Source of the DNA: Antedon mediterranea
Taxonomy: Eukaryota > Echinodermata > Crinoidea > Comatulida > Antedonidae
Assembly: GCF_964355755.1 (NCBI RefSeq)
Contig: NC_092674.1
Coordinates: forward strand, 28,942,001-29,006,000
DNA: 64,000 nt
Direction of reading: 5' to 3'
The notes under the pieces are model-generated. The model was given only the letters and a program-made list of their open reading frames with translations, searched no databases and was not told the DNA's origin. The translations under genes and the position numbers were made by a program. Shown one piece after another: positions 35,601 to 50,600 of this stretch; position 1 is the stretch's first letter; each line of letters starts with the position of its first letter.

Positions 35601-38600
35601 GGTGAGAGGGGGCGAGACAGAGAGAAATAAACTTAAGCTTTCTTATGTAGTTGGAGTGGTGGTACTTTTTAGTATTGGGAAAAAATGCTCAGAAATGTTT
35701 AGATTTTTTTTTCTGAAGAATATGAATGTTATTTTTTTAACTTTCAGATATTCCAAGCATTGTTAGTGGTAATTCTTTTGCATTTATGGATCCTAGTGAG
35801 AAATTGTTTATACATGAAGGTAGAATACAGCGGGGCCGGAAATTTCACAAGAACAATGATGTTTTCAAAGATAGTAGATTCTCAGACACATTTGCACCAT
35901 ATAAACATCTGTTCAACGATCATCCAGGTCTAGTAGAAGGAGAGTCTTTCTCAGGAGCAATGTTTCGCTTTCCTCTTCGAAATCGACCTTCGGTGATTTC
36001 AGAAAAGACAATAAATGGTGAAGAATTAAGAAAACTTTTTCAATTGTTTGTTGAAGATGCAAAAATACTACTTCTATTTCTGAAGAACATAAGTAGTATA
36101 TCTGTTGGAGAAAGATTCAAAATGGAAAAACCGTTATTTTCTGCACGATTATCAGCTGCAACTAATGACTTAGTTAAGGAAAAGCGGGAAGAAATACTAT
36201 CATCCATAAGAGGTTGTAAACAGCAAAAACAACAATTCTTAACAACATTTCCGATGAATATTCATGTGGAAGAACTACGTGAGAATTGTGTGACAGCTTC
36301 AGAAGACAAATGGCTTGTGAGTGTTCATTTAGCTGAACTACATGCAAACTCTGAAATGTTGACATTAGCAACAGAACATGATCGACTTCCATTGGTTGGT
36401 ATTGCCATGCAAGTTTTCACAAGCAATGTAGTGAAGGCAATTGAGGGAAGGACATTCTGCTTTCTTCCACTCCCAGCAGAGGAGAACTACAGTGGGTTAC
36501 CAGTACATGTCAATGCAGATTTTGGTGTTAGTGATGACCGTCGCTCAATCAAATGGCCCCTTAGAGATCGTAATGATAAGATGTCTAAATGGAATCAGCT
36601 ACTACTACAGGAAGTTGTTCCAAAAACATATACAGAACTCATTCAAAAAGCCATTGAGCTGCATAAAACAGGAAACATTTCTCTTGATTGTGTCTATCAG
36701 ACTTGGCCTGACATGCAAAAGGTTACTTATCCCTGGAATGAGTTCATGTGCCCTGAACTTTTCAAGATGTTACTGAAGGAAAAGGTTTTCTTTACTGAGG
36801 CTTGTAATGGTAGTTGGATAGATATTGACACTGCAATATTTGATCTTCAAGAAGGCATTCCAGAAGAAACACAACACCTTATTTTACAGCTTCTTTTGGG
36901 GCAGAAGAAACCGGTTGTCTCCATTAAAAACTATCCAAGTGTCATGAAGGCACTTGAGAATTCCAGAAAACGCTGTATCACTCCTAAACTGGTTCGTGAC
37001 ACTCTACGTGGTGTTTCTTTAGTCAACCTTACCAGTCAAGAAAAGATCAATCTTTTAGAGTACTTACTGGCTGATGATGATTTCAATGATCTGCAAGGAT
37101 TTGAGTTGTTGCCTCTCGCCAATGGATCGTTTTGTAAGTTTGCATCTGGAGAAACTAATGTGATTTTCTCTGTATCAAGTGAATGCTCAATGGATCTGTT
37201 ACCAGGTTTAAGCCACAAATTCATTCAAGAGAATCTTAAAGTTTCATTGAAGAAAAAGATCACAGATGGAGGTAATAGAACAAGTAAGTTAATATTTCAG
37301 TTCCACAATCCCGCAAAATAGCTGAGACACTATTTTAACTTGCTATTGTTCTGTTTTATGTAATTACAGTAGAACCTGTGTTTTACGTACCCTGATTTTA
37401 CGTTCCCTCGATTTTACGTACGCTTAAAATAATCTATGACGTCATCATTTTCTTACATTGAGGGCGCAATTTAACAACAACAAAGCACAAAAAGCCACAA
37501 TCATGGCTGTGTGATGAGGAATTCTGCTGTGTGTGGGACAAGCTACGCACGTGCATTCCCCCTAAAGCAGCGACTGTTTTTATTGATAGAAAACAATTAT
37601 ATTTTACACTTTATTTAAACATCGCACAGCCTGTATATACTGTACTTTTCTAGTTAGGCCTCACATCTTGCTAGGCCTGCTAGCCTAGCCTGAATAGTCT
37701 AGGCCTAGCTAGTGACCACCTCAGCCTGCATACTGTACAGGAGTAGGCAAATACGGCTAGCTACGATCTCTACGTATTTGGGGTCAATTTAAGGTCAACC
37801 TTGATTTTACGAATCCCTTGTTTTACCTTTCGGTCCCGTACCGTACGTAAAATGAAGGTTCTACTGAAGGAACAAATGCCTGTTTTCAAAATGATACCAT
37901 TAATATTCATTGACAATTCATTAAAAAAATTGACTACTTTTTGCCAAATTTAGCTCAAATGTGATAAAAGCTGAGATAATAAGCTTGCTGACAGTAGGCG
38001 CCTGTGTTCACCTAAACAATATTATTTTGCCTAATATAAAACATACAATGCATTAGTTGGTGAGTGATTTCAAAATAGGATTTTCTTAATTACACATTCT
38101 GAATTCTATTTTCTTTTCATTATTTCAGGTATAAAACAAGTTCGTGAACTAAAGCCAAATATTATTCCAACTTTAATCAAAGAAGCATTGCCACGTAATT
38201 GGTTAAACAATAACTGTGTTATTTGGAATCCTGGCAAATATGGTGAGCCTCCACTCAGCTGGCTTGAAAAATTCTGGACCTTCCTTCAAAGATTCTGGAA
38301 TGACATCCACTTATATGAAGGCATTACCCTTATCCCTACCAACTTCCGTCAAAATCATAACAAAATTGAGTTAGTAAGGTTTCAAAGAAAATCACGACTT
38401 GTTTTATTAAGTGACAGAGATCCAAGTTTTGAAAATCTATTGACAAAACTCCATTTGATTCCTGTTAATCCAGAGGGTGCAGATTTTGCGATACTTCCCC
38501 CATCCAAAGGGCAGCAGCTGTACTTCCATAAGGTATTACCAAAAGACATCTTGCGCATTTTTATTGAAGATGGAACCAGCCAAAAGTTCAAAGATGATGT

Positions 38601-41600
38601 TGATAAGCTTCCTGCAGATCATGTGCAGTTGTTAAGAGCATTTTTAAAAGACATCCCACATAAGATGGAGTCTGAAGAAAGGAACATTTTGCTCAATATT
38701 TCTGTCTTTGAAAGAGCAACACATGTCTTCAGAAGCCCTGATAATAGGTATCAATCAGCTGTTGTCAATGGAAGTGAACTTAAGACTGTGAGTAAAAATG
38801 ACCTTCCACCATTCGGTTTTCCAACAAAAGATATACTTCTTGACATATCTGATGAAGACTCAAGTATTTTAGCTTCTAGATTACGCCTTCAGTCATGTCC
38901 AAGAGAAGAAGCATTGTGCCAAATGATTCAAGGTACAGAGAAAGACAACGATTTGAAGTCACTCATCATTTGGATAATGGAAAGGTGGCATGAACTGAGA
39001 AGCGGCTACAAGGAGAATATTATCAGTGAAATTAAAAAGAAACCATTTATTCCAATGCAAAATGGGGATCATAAGAGGGCATCAGACTGTTTTGATCCAT
39101 CAGATGAACTTTTAACCAAGCTTTTTAGAGGAGAAGATTTATTTCCCACAGCACAATTTGCCTGCTATCGGGAAATCCTTCTACAGCTTGGATTAAAAAC
39201 TTGTTGTAAAGTAACAAGTAGTGACATAATAAGATGTGTAAATCACCTAAATAAACACCCTAACGAAGAGAGAGCATATGCTCTATGCAATCTTTTAGAA
39301 GTAATTCCACATGTTATCAATGATGACAGACTTTTCAGTTGCCTACAAAGTCACCAATGGGTTCCTGTTGTAAAGTCATTGCACCAAAGTACATATCTAA
39401 AGGGTTTTCCTTTGTTTAAGTCAACTCATATTCTAGTGTCGCCAAATGATGTGAAGTCTGTGAAACATGCATCTTTAGTAGGTTCGACATTGCCGCTTGT
39501 CTTGGATCAGTTTACTGAATTATCTAGAAGATTCTACTGGGAGTCAATGCCTTCTCCACATTTGGTTTACGAACATTTGCAAAATGTAGTAAACTATGTA
39601 ACTGAAGAGAATCAAATGGAAAGGAATGTAGACACACATAGCATTGAAAGTATACTACACAATATATACCCAGTCTTACAAAGTACCATATTTGAGATGA
39701 AACCATTGATAAAGAGAGAAGACAAGTGGGTATGGACTGGACAATGTTTTGTTGCACCAACAAAAATGTCAATTGAGAAAACCAGACATAGCTTAGAGCC
39801 TTACATATTTGTGCTTCCTCAAGGATTTCTTGGCTACAAACGATTGTTTAGGGAATTTGGAGCAAGTTTGAAGTTTGATAATGAAACAGAACAAATGCTT
39901 AATCTATTTGAGGAAATAAAGGATTTTCATGAGGCTAGACAGAATGTGACATATGAGCGCATTGATCATGATAGAGATCTAGCAATACAAGTCATTAAAT
40001 CTATTATAGATTTGAACAAAGAATTACCAAATGCAGTCAGGAATCAAATTTTTCTTCCAGTATCCACGCCAAATGCAAATATCCTTGAATTTGCTTCATG
40101 TGATGATGTATGCTTCCCAAATGAGAAATGGCTAGAACATGAAGAATTTGAAGATATTAAGCTTGTGCATGAAAGTGTCCCTCCTAAGATATACCAACGT
40201 CTAGGTGTGACACCACTTGGTCAAAAGATTAGTGGTGCAATGTCATTAGCAGGATTTCAACAAGCTGGTCAAAAGGAGAATCTTACTCAAAAGTTAAGGA
40301 ACATTCTTGACAGTGGCTACACTGAAGATTCTATCGCAAAAGAGATGATTCAAAATGCTGATGATGCAGGTGCCACTGAAGTTAAATTCATGATTGACAT
40401 GCGCACAAATAGTGAATTAAAATCAAAGCTATTAGATAAAAATATGAAGGTGTGGAATGGCCCTGCATTATGGGTTTTTAATGATGCAACATTTAGTGAT
40501 GCAGATTTTGAGAACATCACCAAACTTGGCGGAAGAACCAAACAAGACAATCAAGTGCAGATCGGCACATTTGGTTTAGGATTCAATTCTGTTTATCACA
40601 TAACAGATGTTCCCAGTTTCTTGTCTAGAGGTAGTATTGGATTCCTTGACCCACACACAACTTTTCTGGACAGCCAATTGAGGGATAAGAGCAATCCTGG
40701 CATTAGAATCGATCTAAATAGAAGTACAACAACCTTGAAACGATTCAAGAATCAATTTCTACCATATCAGGGGATTTTTGGATGTGACATTCTTGCTAAA
40801 AATAAAGTCAACTTTGAAGGAACATTGTTTCGTTTGCCATTAAGACAACACAACATGGGCGTTGAAAGTGAAATAAGTGATAAATACTTTAAAGAAGACA
40901 ATGTTGTTCAGTTAATGAAAAATGTTACTGAAATGTCTGAGAAACTACTTCTTTTCACGCAGCATGTAACACAGGTATCTGTTTGTTATCTAGGACTTCA
41001 TCAAAAGCCACAGGATGCTGTAAAACTGTTCTCTGTTCGAAAATTTCCAAAACAGTACTTGCAAGAAATAAATGGGTTACTGAAATATCAGCCAGAAGAA
41101 AACAAGTTTGAAATGCAGAATACCATCTTACGTGAGGCTGATCAGTATATTAAACAAAATAACGGCACTGGTGATTATCCATGGGCATTAACAGAAGTAT
41201 GTGTGGAACATTGTCTTACATATGAGGGAGCTGTTCAACTTCATAGTACTTGTGCTGAATTTTTAAACCATTGGCTAGTTTTTACTTGTATGGGCCAAAC
41301 AAAATCTCTAGATTTATACGAGAAGTTACACGGAATGACTGATACACCACGATTTAAGGTTCCATGTGGAGGAGTAGCACTTCCAGTTCAATCCATTCTT
41401 GAAGAAGGTGAAGTTTTCTGCTTCCTTCCTCTGTCAATCCCAACCTCTGGTATACCTTGTCATATAAATGGTAATTTTGCTGTATCTAATGACAGACATA
41501 GTCTTTGGAAACGAAATACACAAAGTTACGCACGTGACGTCAAGTCTGATTGGAATGAGGCAATTATGATTGACATAATCACTAGAAGCTATGTGGGTGT

Positions 41601-44600
41601 AATACACCATGATGGAGCTAAGAAGTGCTTTAAAGCTACCTCATTGTATGACCGTTGGCCAGATGAATCGAAAATTCCTGAGCAAAGTGAATATTTTCCT
41701 CTTCTAAAAGCATTCTACACAGCCATTGCATATGGAATAGATGATTCTGGAGATAAACCATGTGTATTTTATGGTGATGATAAATGGTTAAATCTTGAGT
41801 CAATCGCCATTTACAAAGCTACTGTTCCAAATAGCCCTATCACTGATGATGTGAAGGCAGTTCTTCAGATGTTCATTCCGTCTGAAAAGCATATGGTAGA
41901 CATCCCAGAAAAGATTCTAAATGGATTTAAAAGAGTTGAATGTAAGGACTTGATTGATCAATACACGGAAGAACGTTTTTTCAAAGAAATATTTTTCCCC
42001 AACATCACCAAAATCCAAAATAAGACTCGGCGGAATAAATTGATCATGCATGTTATTGACAATTCTAAGAATTGCCCATTGTACCAAAGGCTTTTAAGGA
42101 ACACAAATTGTATTCCAACTAACAGTCGTTTGGAAAAGATATCTAGTGTCGTACATCCACATGGTAAAGTAGCTGATCTTTTTGAACCTGAAGAAAATCG
42201 TTTTCCAATCAAGGATTTTCAGACAGACAGGGCACGAATGGAAGTGATGGTTGAGTTGGGAATGATAAAGGACGATTTGGATATGACAGACATTTTAGAA
42301 AGGGGCCGTGTTTTTGAAGACAGCAAGCGTTCAAAACAAATCAGGATAAAGAAGATACAAACATTCATGAGGCTTTTGGAAAGAAAACGAGGGATGTTCA
42401 ATGATGTGGATCTTGATAAACTTTCCAGTTTACAAATATTCCCAGTATTGCCAAGACCAATGGACTTTCCTAAAGTCTTTCCTTGGTTTGGAAATGAATG
42501 TGGGGATTTTGTGTGTGCTAAAAAGCTTTTCCCCTCAGTACACACAGATTTAGTATGCTTTGTAAGACCTATCATAGATAAAGTTGTTTTTCAAAATTGT
42601 GGAAATTCAGTTTTACAAATGTTTAATCTATCGAATCAAACATGTACACCACATTGCAATGATGTCATTCAACAACTAAAAGAACTATCCAGGATTGAGA
42701 ATAAGTTCCTTGTAAGTAATGAATCAACTGTTCTCCGGCTTTGCAGCAACATCTATTCACATCTTGAAAGAGGTAGTAATGAAGAAATTCGTGAGTTGCT
42801 TAACACTGATTGGCCATGGATATGGAGTGGGGAACAATTTGCCAATACGACTTCTGTTTGTATTAATGAAGGCAAGGTTAATCTCAGTCCATACTTCTTC
42901 TCAGTTCATAGAAACTTACGGAAGTATAAGCAACTATTCGAACATTGTGCAGTAGCAATGGAACAAAGTGAAAGATTAAGTGATCTTATACAAATTCTTC
43001 ATAAGATCAAAGATAACCATGAACAAAGTGTTGAAACTAAGGATGACCACAAGCTTGTTATTGATGTTTTACATTTTATCAAAAGTCATACAACTAAAGA
43101 AGATTTTGCAAAGAATTATCAGAACATTCTTATTCCCATTCAGAGTCAAAATCTCAAATTAGTCTCACCAGATGAGTGCTGCTTTTGTGATGATTGGTCA
43201 AAGCAAGGTTTAGACATTGAACATGATGAAAATGTAGTACATCAAGATATACCAAATGCAATAGCTTCTTTTTTTGGAGTTATACCTTTGAGTAGAAAAT
43301 TATCTCATAGTAATCAGATAGGGATAACACAGTATGGTCAAAATGAACCATTAACACAGAGGTTGCACAATATACTGCAAGACTATCAAGCAACAGATAT
43401 TCCGAAGGAAATGATCCAGAATGCAGATGATGCAGAGGCTAAAGAGGTAAAATTCTTAATAGACCTTAGCGAAAATTCAAACAAAAAAGGTTTATTAGAT
43501 GAAGGAATGACTCTATGTCACGGCCCAGCGCTTATTGTGTATAATGATGCAGAGTTTACACAAGATGATTTTGAAAACATAACAAAGTTGGGTGGACAAT
43601 CTAAGAAAGAACAAACAAACAAAATTGGAAAGTTTGGTCTGGGTTTCAATTCGGTTTACCACATCACTGATGTCCCGAGTTTCATCAGTAATGGTCGTTT
43701 AACGATTTTTGACCCCCAAAGATTTCATCTTGGTAATCAAATACAGTCAGGAGCTCCTGGAATTCAAATAAATTTCAAAAAGAACCCACAAACTGTGGAA
43801 AGGTTTAGCAATCAGTTTCAGCCCTACTCAAACTTGTTTGGATGGAATTTTCAAGATTCGTATTTCACAGGGACCCTTTTTCGACTTCCACTTCGAACTT
43901 ATAAACAAGTACAGAAAGGAGGAAAAATAAGCAGAGAAGTTTTTGATGATAAAAAAATAAGAAAACTCATATCTACGTTTTGTGAGCAAGCTGGTGATAT
44001 GCTGTTATTTACTAAGAACGTTGAAAAAATCAAAGTCTACCACAGAAGATCCTATGATGAACAACCAGAGTGCATTTGTAGCGTTGCAAGAGAAGGTACT
44101 AGAAAAGACATGGAAACAGCTTACAAGATTAGAATTACTGTAGACTTAAAGGGTCAAAGTACGAAAGAAGACTGGATCATTCAACCTGCTATAGGAACTA
44201 GTGATGCGCTACAATTAGCTAACAGTCCATTTGGTATAAAGCATGGGTTAAACTCACATGGTGGACTGGCATATAAATGTAACAGTAAAGAAAATTTCAC
44301 TGGATTAGTGTTTTGTTTTCTTCCACTTTCTATTCCATCTAGTGGGCTTCCCATACATATCAATGCAAAGTTTTCCGTAGCTCCAGATCGAAGAAGTCTT
44401 CGCAAAAGAGGATCAGGAGATGATGCATCAATACATTCAGAGTCACAATGGAACAATGCTTTAATGAAAGATTTAATCTCAAGAGGATATGTGGTGATGC
44501 TCTCAGAGCCTACTTCAAGATCATTTATACTCAATGATGTATCGATTAACAATAAAGAAAACAGTATGTTTTCACTCTGGCCAAGAACTGATCATGTACA

Positions 44601-47600
44601 TACAGATATCATCCATGTTGTGCATTGTTTCTATCAAGCTGTTGTTCATGGAATGGATGCAAAACCTCCAGAGATATTTAAAGTTAAAGATAACTGGTAT
44701 ACATTTCAGGAAATTTGTTTCCTTGATGAAGAGTTGACAAATTGTCATATTTTACCGACGGTAAAAGAGATACTGGAGAGAAATGGGTGTGTGATTGTAG
44801 ATCTACCTAAGTACATTCGGAAAAGCTTCCTACACTCAAAGTGTTCAGATGCTCTAGCAGAAAATACAATTTCATACCAAGAGTTTTTTGAAGAACAGTT
44901 CTTTCCACATTTAGCAGAGTTACCAGATTCTTTGGTCAATAAAGTTGTACTGTTCCTGCTCAAACACAATGACGGGTATGATTGGATAGATAGCAACTTG
45001 AAATGTCTTCCTTGTATTCCCTCTACACCTAATGGGATTCGGAAACGTCCATCTGAACTAATTGATGAATCTTGTCCTAACATTGCTTCAATGTACCTTC
45101 CAGAAGATGGAAGATTTCCATTTGGCACAGAATTCAAAGACCAACAAATATCTAGAAAGCTATGTTCTCTAGGTATGTCACATTCGGTTGTACCATTTGA
45201 GTATATTGTCGAACGATGCAAATCAATTGAGACTCTAAACCAATCTGGGTCAACTGAGGCTGTTACAATATGTCAGAAAAGGGCTTCTGCTGTACTTAAA
45301 TATATGGATTCTATTAGTAAAGAAATTGAAGAACATGAAGTTCAAAGAATTGTAAATATCAAATTCATTCCAGTTGAGATCCAAGCCCCACCTGATTATC
45401 CTGTTAGATGGGCAAATTCATCTGATTTATTTCTGACACCAGAGTGTGTTTACATATCAGAATTAGTAGACTGTGTTGGAGCTGTTGCCCCAATTTCAAA
45501 ATGTCTACCATGTTCTAAGAATACCAGGGAAATACTGAAAATGAAAGTCGTTCCTAGCTTGATGGACATTCTTAAACAGCTGAAATATTTAGTTGTTGCT
45601 GACATGACTGACAGTATTAAAGTTGCAAATGTTCAAAGAATGTACAAGTGCTTAATGAAGGAAATTCAGATATCAAATTCCAATGAAGAAACAACCATCC
45701 GTGAGTCATTGCAGGATTCAGCGATTGTCTTGTGTTATGGAAAGTTTATGAGAATTAAACATGTCGCACTAAGGTGCAAACGAGAATTCCCGCCTTATCT
45801 TTACAAACTACCATTTGAACTCAGAAGTTATAACAATATTTTTCAATTGCTAGGCATGGAAGAAGATTTTTCTTATTCTACCTTATTGGATATAAGTTAT
45901 AATCTTCAAGCGAAGTATACAGAACAGGCTCTTGAAGGAAGAGACTTACGAGTGGCAATTGAAATGGTTCAAAGTATTGCTGATTGTAAATCTTGTGAGG
46001 ACCCACGTCCAATTTTAGTTCCCGATCGACAAGGATATTTAAGGCAAGTCGACCAACTAAGCTTTTGCCTTCATGATACTTCAGATGCTGATATAGGAGA
46101 AGAAATCTTGTGCCATGATTTAATCCCCCAAATATTAGCAGCTTGTATAGGTATAAAAGATATAAGATCAAGTGTACTTTTGAAGCATGGATCAAAACTT
46201 AAATATGGTAAAATGTTTGGTCAGGTACAGAAATTGACTAACCGAATTGGAGAGATTCTGAAGGGTTATCCTTGTGACGATTCAATATTCAAAGAGTTGC
46301 TACAGAATTCTGATGATGCTGGGGCAGATGAAATTAATTTTATATACGACCCACGTCAACATTCAGATACAAAAGTATTCTGTGATAACTGGAAAGAAAC
46401 TCTTGGACCAGCATTATGTGTTTACAACAATAAACCATTTACAGAAGATGACTTAAAGGGAATCCAGGATCTTGGAACTGGCGCCAAATCATTTCATCCA
46501 GATAAGACAGGCCAATATGGAATAGGGTTCAATTCTGTGTACCATCTTACAGATTGCCCTTCATTTTTAACCGATGATGACACACTTTGTATTTTTGATC
46601 CACATTGTGCATTTATTGACCATGCAACTCAAGAATCACCAGGATACCAGTATGATATTTCACCAAAGGTTAATGAAATGTTTCGAGATTCTTTGGCTTG
46701 CTTTCGTTTGGACTCTCTCAAAAACAAAGGGTCTACATTATTTAGATTTCCCTTGCGTACTTCAAGAATGAAGAATTTTGCATCAATAAATCAAGTACCA
46801 ATGAGCCAAGAGCTATTTGATGGTGACAAAATACAAAGCCTACTTGACAATTTCGAATCGAATGCATTTCAAATGTTGTTATATTTGAATAATCTAACAA
46901 AGATTACAATTTCACATATTGAAAAAGACAGCCATATGAAAACAGATTACTGGGTAAAGGCAGAATTATCACCGGAAGATAAAAAAAGGCGACATGACTT
47001 CTACAACTACGTTAAAGAATGTGCCAAGACATCAAAATTGGAAGACATTCAAATGACAGAGGTTACATATGAAATGACAATTTCTGATAAGTATGGTAAA
47101 AGACAAGTATGGTTAATCAATCAACGGATAGGCTCGACTGAAGAGATTCCTGCATCCATATCATGTGCTTATGATGAAGGAAGTTTGAAACTATTACCAC
47201 GTGGTGGAGTAGCAGCATGTATATCTCATAAATCGTCATCAACAGGTACCTATTGCTTCCTACCACTTCCAATACAAGTAAAACTACCTGTGAGTATAAA
47301 TGGACATTTCAGTCTTGATCCAAGTAGGCGTGATTTATCAAATATAATGCAAAATAAAGAGTGGAATGAATATGTTAAATGTCAAGTAATTGCCCATTCC
47401 TATTCTCAACTGCTCAACAAATTAAGAGATGGATGCTTTGCCTCTGACAATGGCAGTGCATCACAAATCACCTGCTCTTCTGGGGAGATGGCTAAGAAGA
47501 TGGAATTCTATTGGCAATACTTTCCAGATATACAAAATGTACACACAGATTGGAAGCAATTGGCTACACAAGTATTTAAAGATATTCTTCAAAATCAGAT

Positions 47601-50600
47601 GTTAATGTTTCCAGTTGTTCGAAAAACAGATGGATTGATCTGCAGTAAGCAAGAAACTGACAACATAGGTGTTGCTTATTTATTGAAATGGCTTCCTGCA
47701 ATTGGAACAAATGATAAAAAGGTATACTTTTGTCCAGTCAACAAACCTGTGTTTGCATTAAAAAAGTTGCTGTTTGGTGAGGAGGAAGATATTCTACCTC
47801 TAGCTATTCTGCAGCATATATGCTTTAATATTACAACTGTACCAGGTACTGTCTACAATGGTCTGATCGAAGTAGGATCACAGGCTGCCAAACACCAAGT
47901 AAATCCAGTTGAGGAAGTTTCACCAAAAGCTGTTGTTTACTTCCTGAAAAGTGCCTTCAACCCGGGTGAACTACCTTGTGACATCATTAGTTCAAGTCTC
48001 CAAAGTGAACACAATTACATAAAACTGCTTAAGTATATTGATAAAGATAGAGAATTGCAAGAAGGGAACATTTCTCTAAATGGCATGGCATTGCTGCTCA
48101 CACAAGACATGCAGTTAAGAAGATTTAATGAAACAGATACATATTTTATATCCAGAAGATATACTTTGCTTCCAAAATCCTTGGATGAATTTGTTTATGA
48201 AAAGGCTCAATGTCATTTCTCTTTCAAATCTTGTGAAATAAAGAAATTCTGCATTGAAGATCTTGTAGAACGGCTACCTGCCAATTTGGGGCCGACATAT
48301 GAAAATTCAAAACTTCTATGGAATCCAGACGGTAAGGAATTTCCAAATAAATGTTGGATTCAAGATCTCTGGAAGTTTCTTAAAACAAAATTTGAAGATA
48401 AGAAATACTGTCCTAATCTTAATGATAATGACAAATGCGATCATATCAAACATCGTATGGGTAATTGGTCTGTGCTTCCAGTTAAAGTACCTACCAAAAG
48501 AAAAAGTTTATTGACAAGAATGTCGGTAGTGAATCACTATTTAATGCCATTTTCTGCAGCAGAATCTGTACTCCATTGTCATATATTAGACAGCACTATC
48601 AAAGAAGCATGTTCAAAGTTAAGTCTTCCTGTTGTAGATAATGATATATTTCAGAGAAGAGATTTATATAATTATCTCTCTTATAGTATCTCTGATGACA
48701 GCGTCAACTTCATTAAACGTTTTATTGCCACTGAGGGTACCCCTACAAGAATACTGACAACTTTCATATCCTTGTTGGATGAAGATAACCAAGCCTTTGA
48801 TTCACTGAACTCGTACAACAGAAAAGAAATTTTGTTGTATTTTGAACGGTTTGTTGGATTTTCCGTAAAAGAAGAACATATCTACAGTTTAAAACGGCTA
48901 CCATGCTACCGTTCCATTCACAACGAATTCATTAATTTGAGTCAAAACAAACATCATTTTGTTCTTCATTCTGGCATTCCAAAGGTCGAGAAAGAAAAGT
49001 GGGTAGATGAAGCAAACGCAGAGTTCATTGAAGATGATGACTCATTAAAAAAACTTTATGGACTTCTTGGATTGACAAAATGTAGTGAACCAGACGTCTA
49101 CAAAGAATTTATTCTACCATTGTTCTACAAGTTCACTGATGAAGCAAGAGTTGAACACATGACGCGTATTAAACAGATTGTGGATGAATCGATTTATCAA
49201 AGACCAGTTGATAAATATTCAAGGATCAGGATGATAGGAACCATGGATTTGAAGAACACACCTTTAGTATCCCACAAAGACCGACCGTTAAAATACATAC
49301 GTGAATATTTTGACGATTCAATTACAATTTTCAAACTTATGTTACAACCTGAAATGTTGTTACCAGAGCCATTCTGTACTTATGATTGGAAACAATTTAT
49401 GACAGAGCTAGGTTTGCAAACAAAAGCTACACCTCAAATGGTTTTAGAATTTGGACGTAAAATTGAACAAAGGTTGAATAGATTTAAATTCAAGGAAGAG
49501 TCGGAGAAGTCTAAAGCACTTGTTAATTACATTGCAACGACAGAAGAACTGAAGACAGATAAAGGATTCTTGAGTCAAATGAGTGGCATAGCATTTTTAG
49601 TGCCACCTTACTTAGATCCCAACCTGTTAACCCTTCATAAACGATATAATGAACCTGGTAAAGTTGGTGTTGCATACAATGGGGCTTTAACAAGTCAGAA
49701 TGTAAAACTCGCATGGACAAGCGCAAGTATTTTACCAAACTATGCCATTCCTTATGTGCCACATCGTATAGGATGTATTTCATTTAGAGATATGTTTTCA
49801 GACTTAAATATATCTGAAACACCATCAATTGATACTGTTCTTCAGCATACCAAGAACATATGTACACATCTGGAAAAAGAATATGACTACTTTAAAAGAA
49901 CAGGAAGCGTAGCTACGTCTCCTGAATGCAAAGAAGCATTACATGAAGTTATGCAAAAAATCTATGGGTATTTTTCTGAAAAATTCAGAAAAAGTAGCGA
50001 AGATTGTACATGCATTGTGAGGCAATTAATTGATGTGCCCATCCTGTTAGTTGATCATGATGAGATACTTACTCCAGTTAAGTACACAGTGAAACAAATA
50101 AAGAAAGACCTAGTACTTACACCATACATTCATAAAATACAAGAAAGCTTTGTTCAATATATGGACTTCTTTAAACATCTTGGTGCTGAGGACAAACCTT
50201 CCATTTGGCAATGTTGTGAACTTCTCAAAATGGTTCATGAAGAAGTTAAAGATAAATCATTTCATGATAATCCAAATTTAATGTCCATGATCAAATTTGC
50301 AGTTCGCAAAATCTTCAAATCTCACAAAGATAAAGGGTGGCTGCAAGGTATTGACGTGTTGTATCTTCCTAATCGATCTTATCAACTTATGGATTCAAGT
50401 ACTTTGAAGTACTACGACAAACCGATGTTTGAGGTTAGAATGAAAAAGGAAAATGACAAGAATATTCTTTTTAATTTCACCGAAATTAGATTGAAAGATA
50501 GTCCTATTATCTATATTGAAAACATGCCAACAGATCTACAGCCTGGTAAATTCAGCACACAAGTGAAAGAGTGTATGACTTCAGATCCTGTAGAAAGCGA

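Noticed and set aside
38129-38188. Translation start at the ATG at 38188 for copy B
   Set aside because: The frame is open back to the acceptor at 38128 and continues exon 4 with residues shared with copy A, so the ATG is internal.
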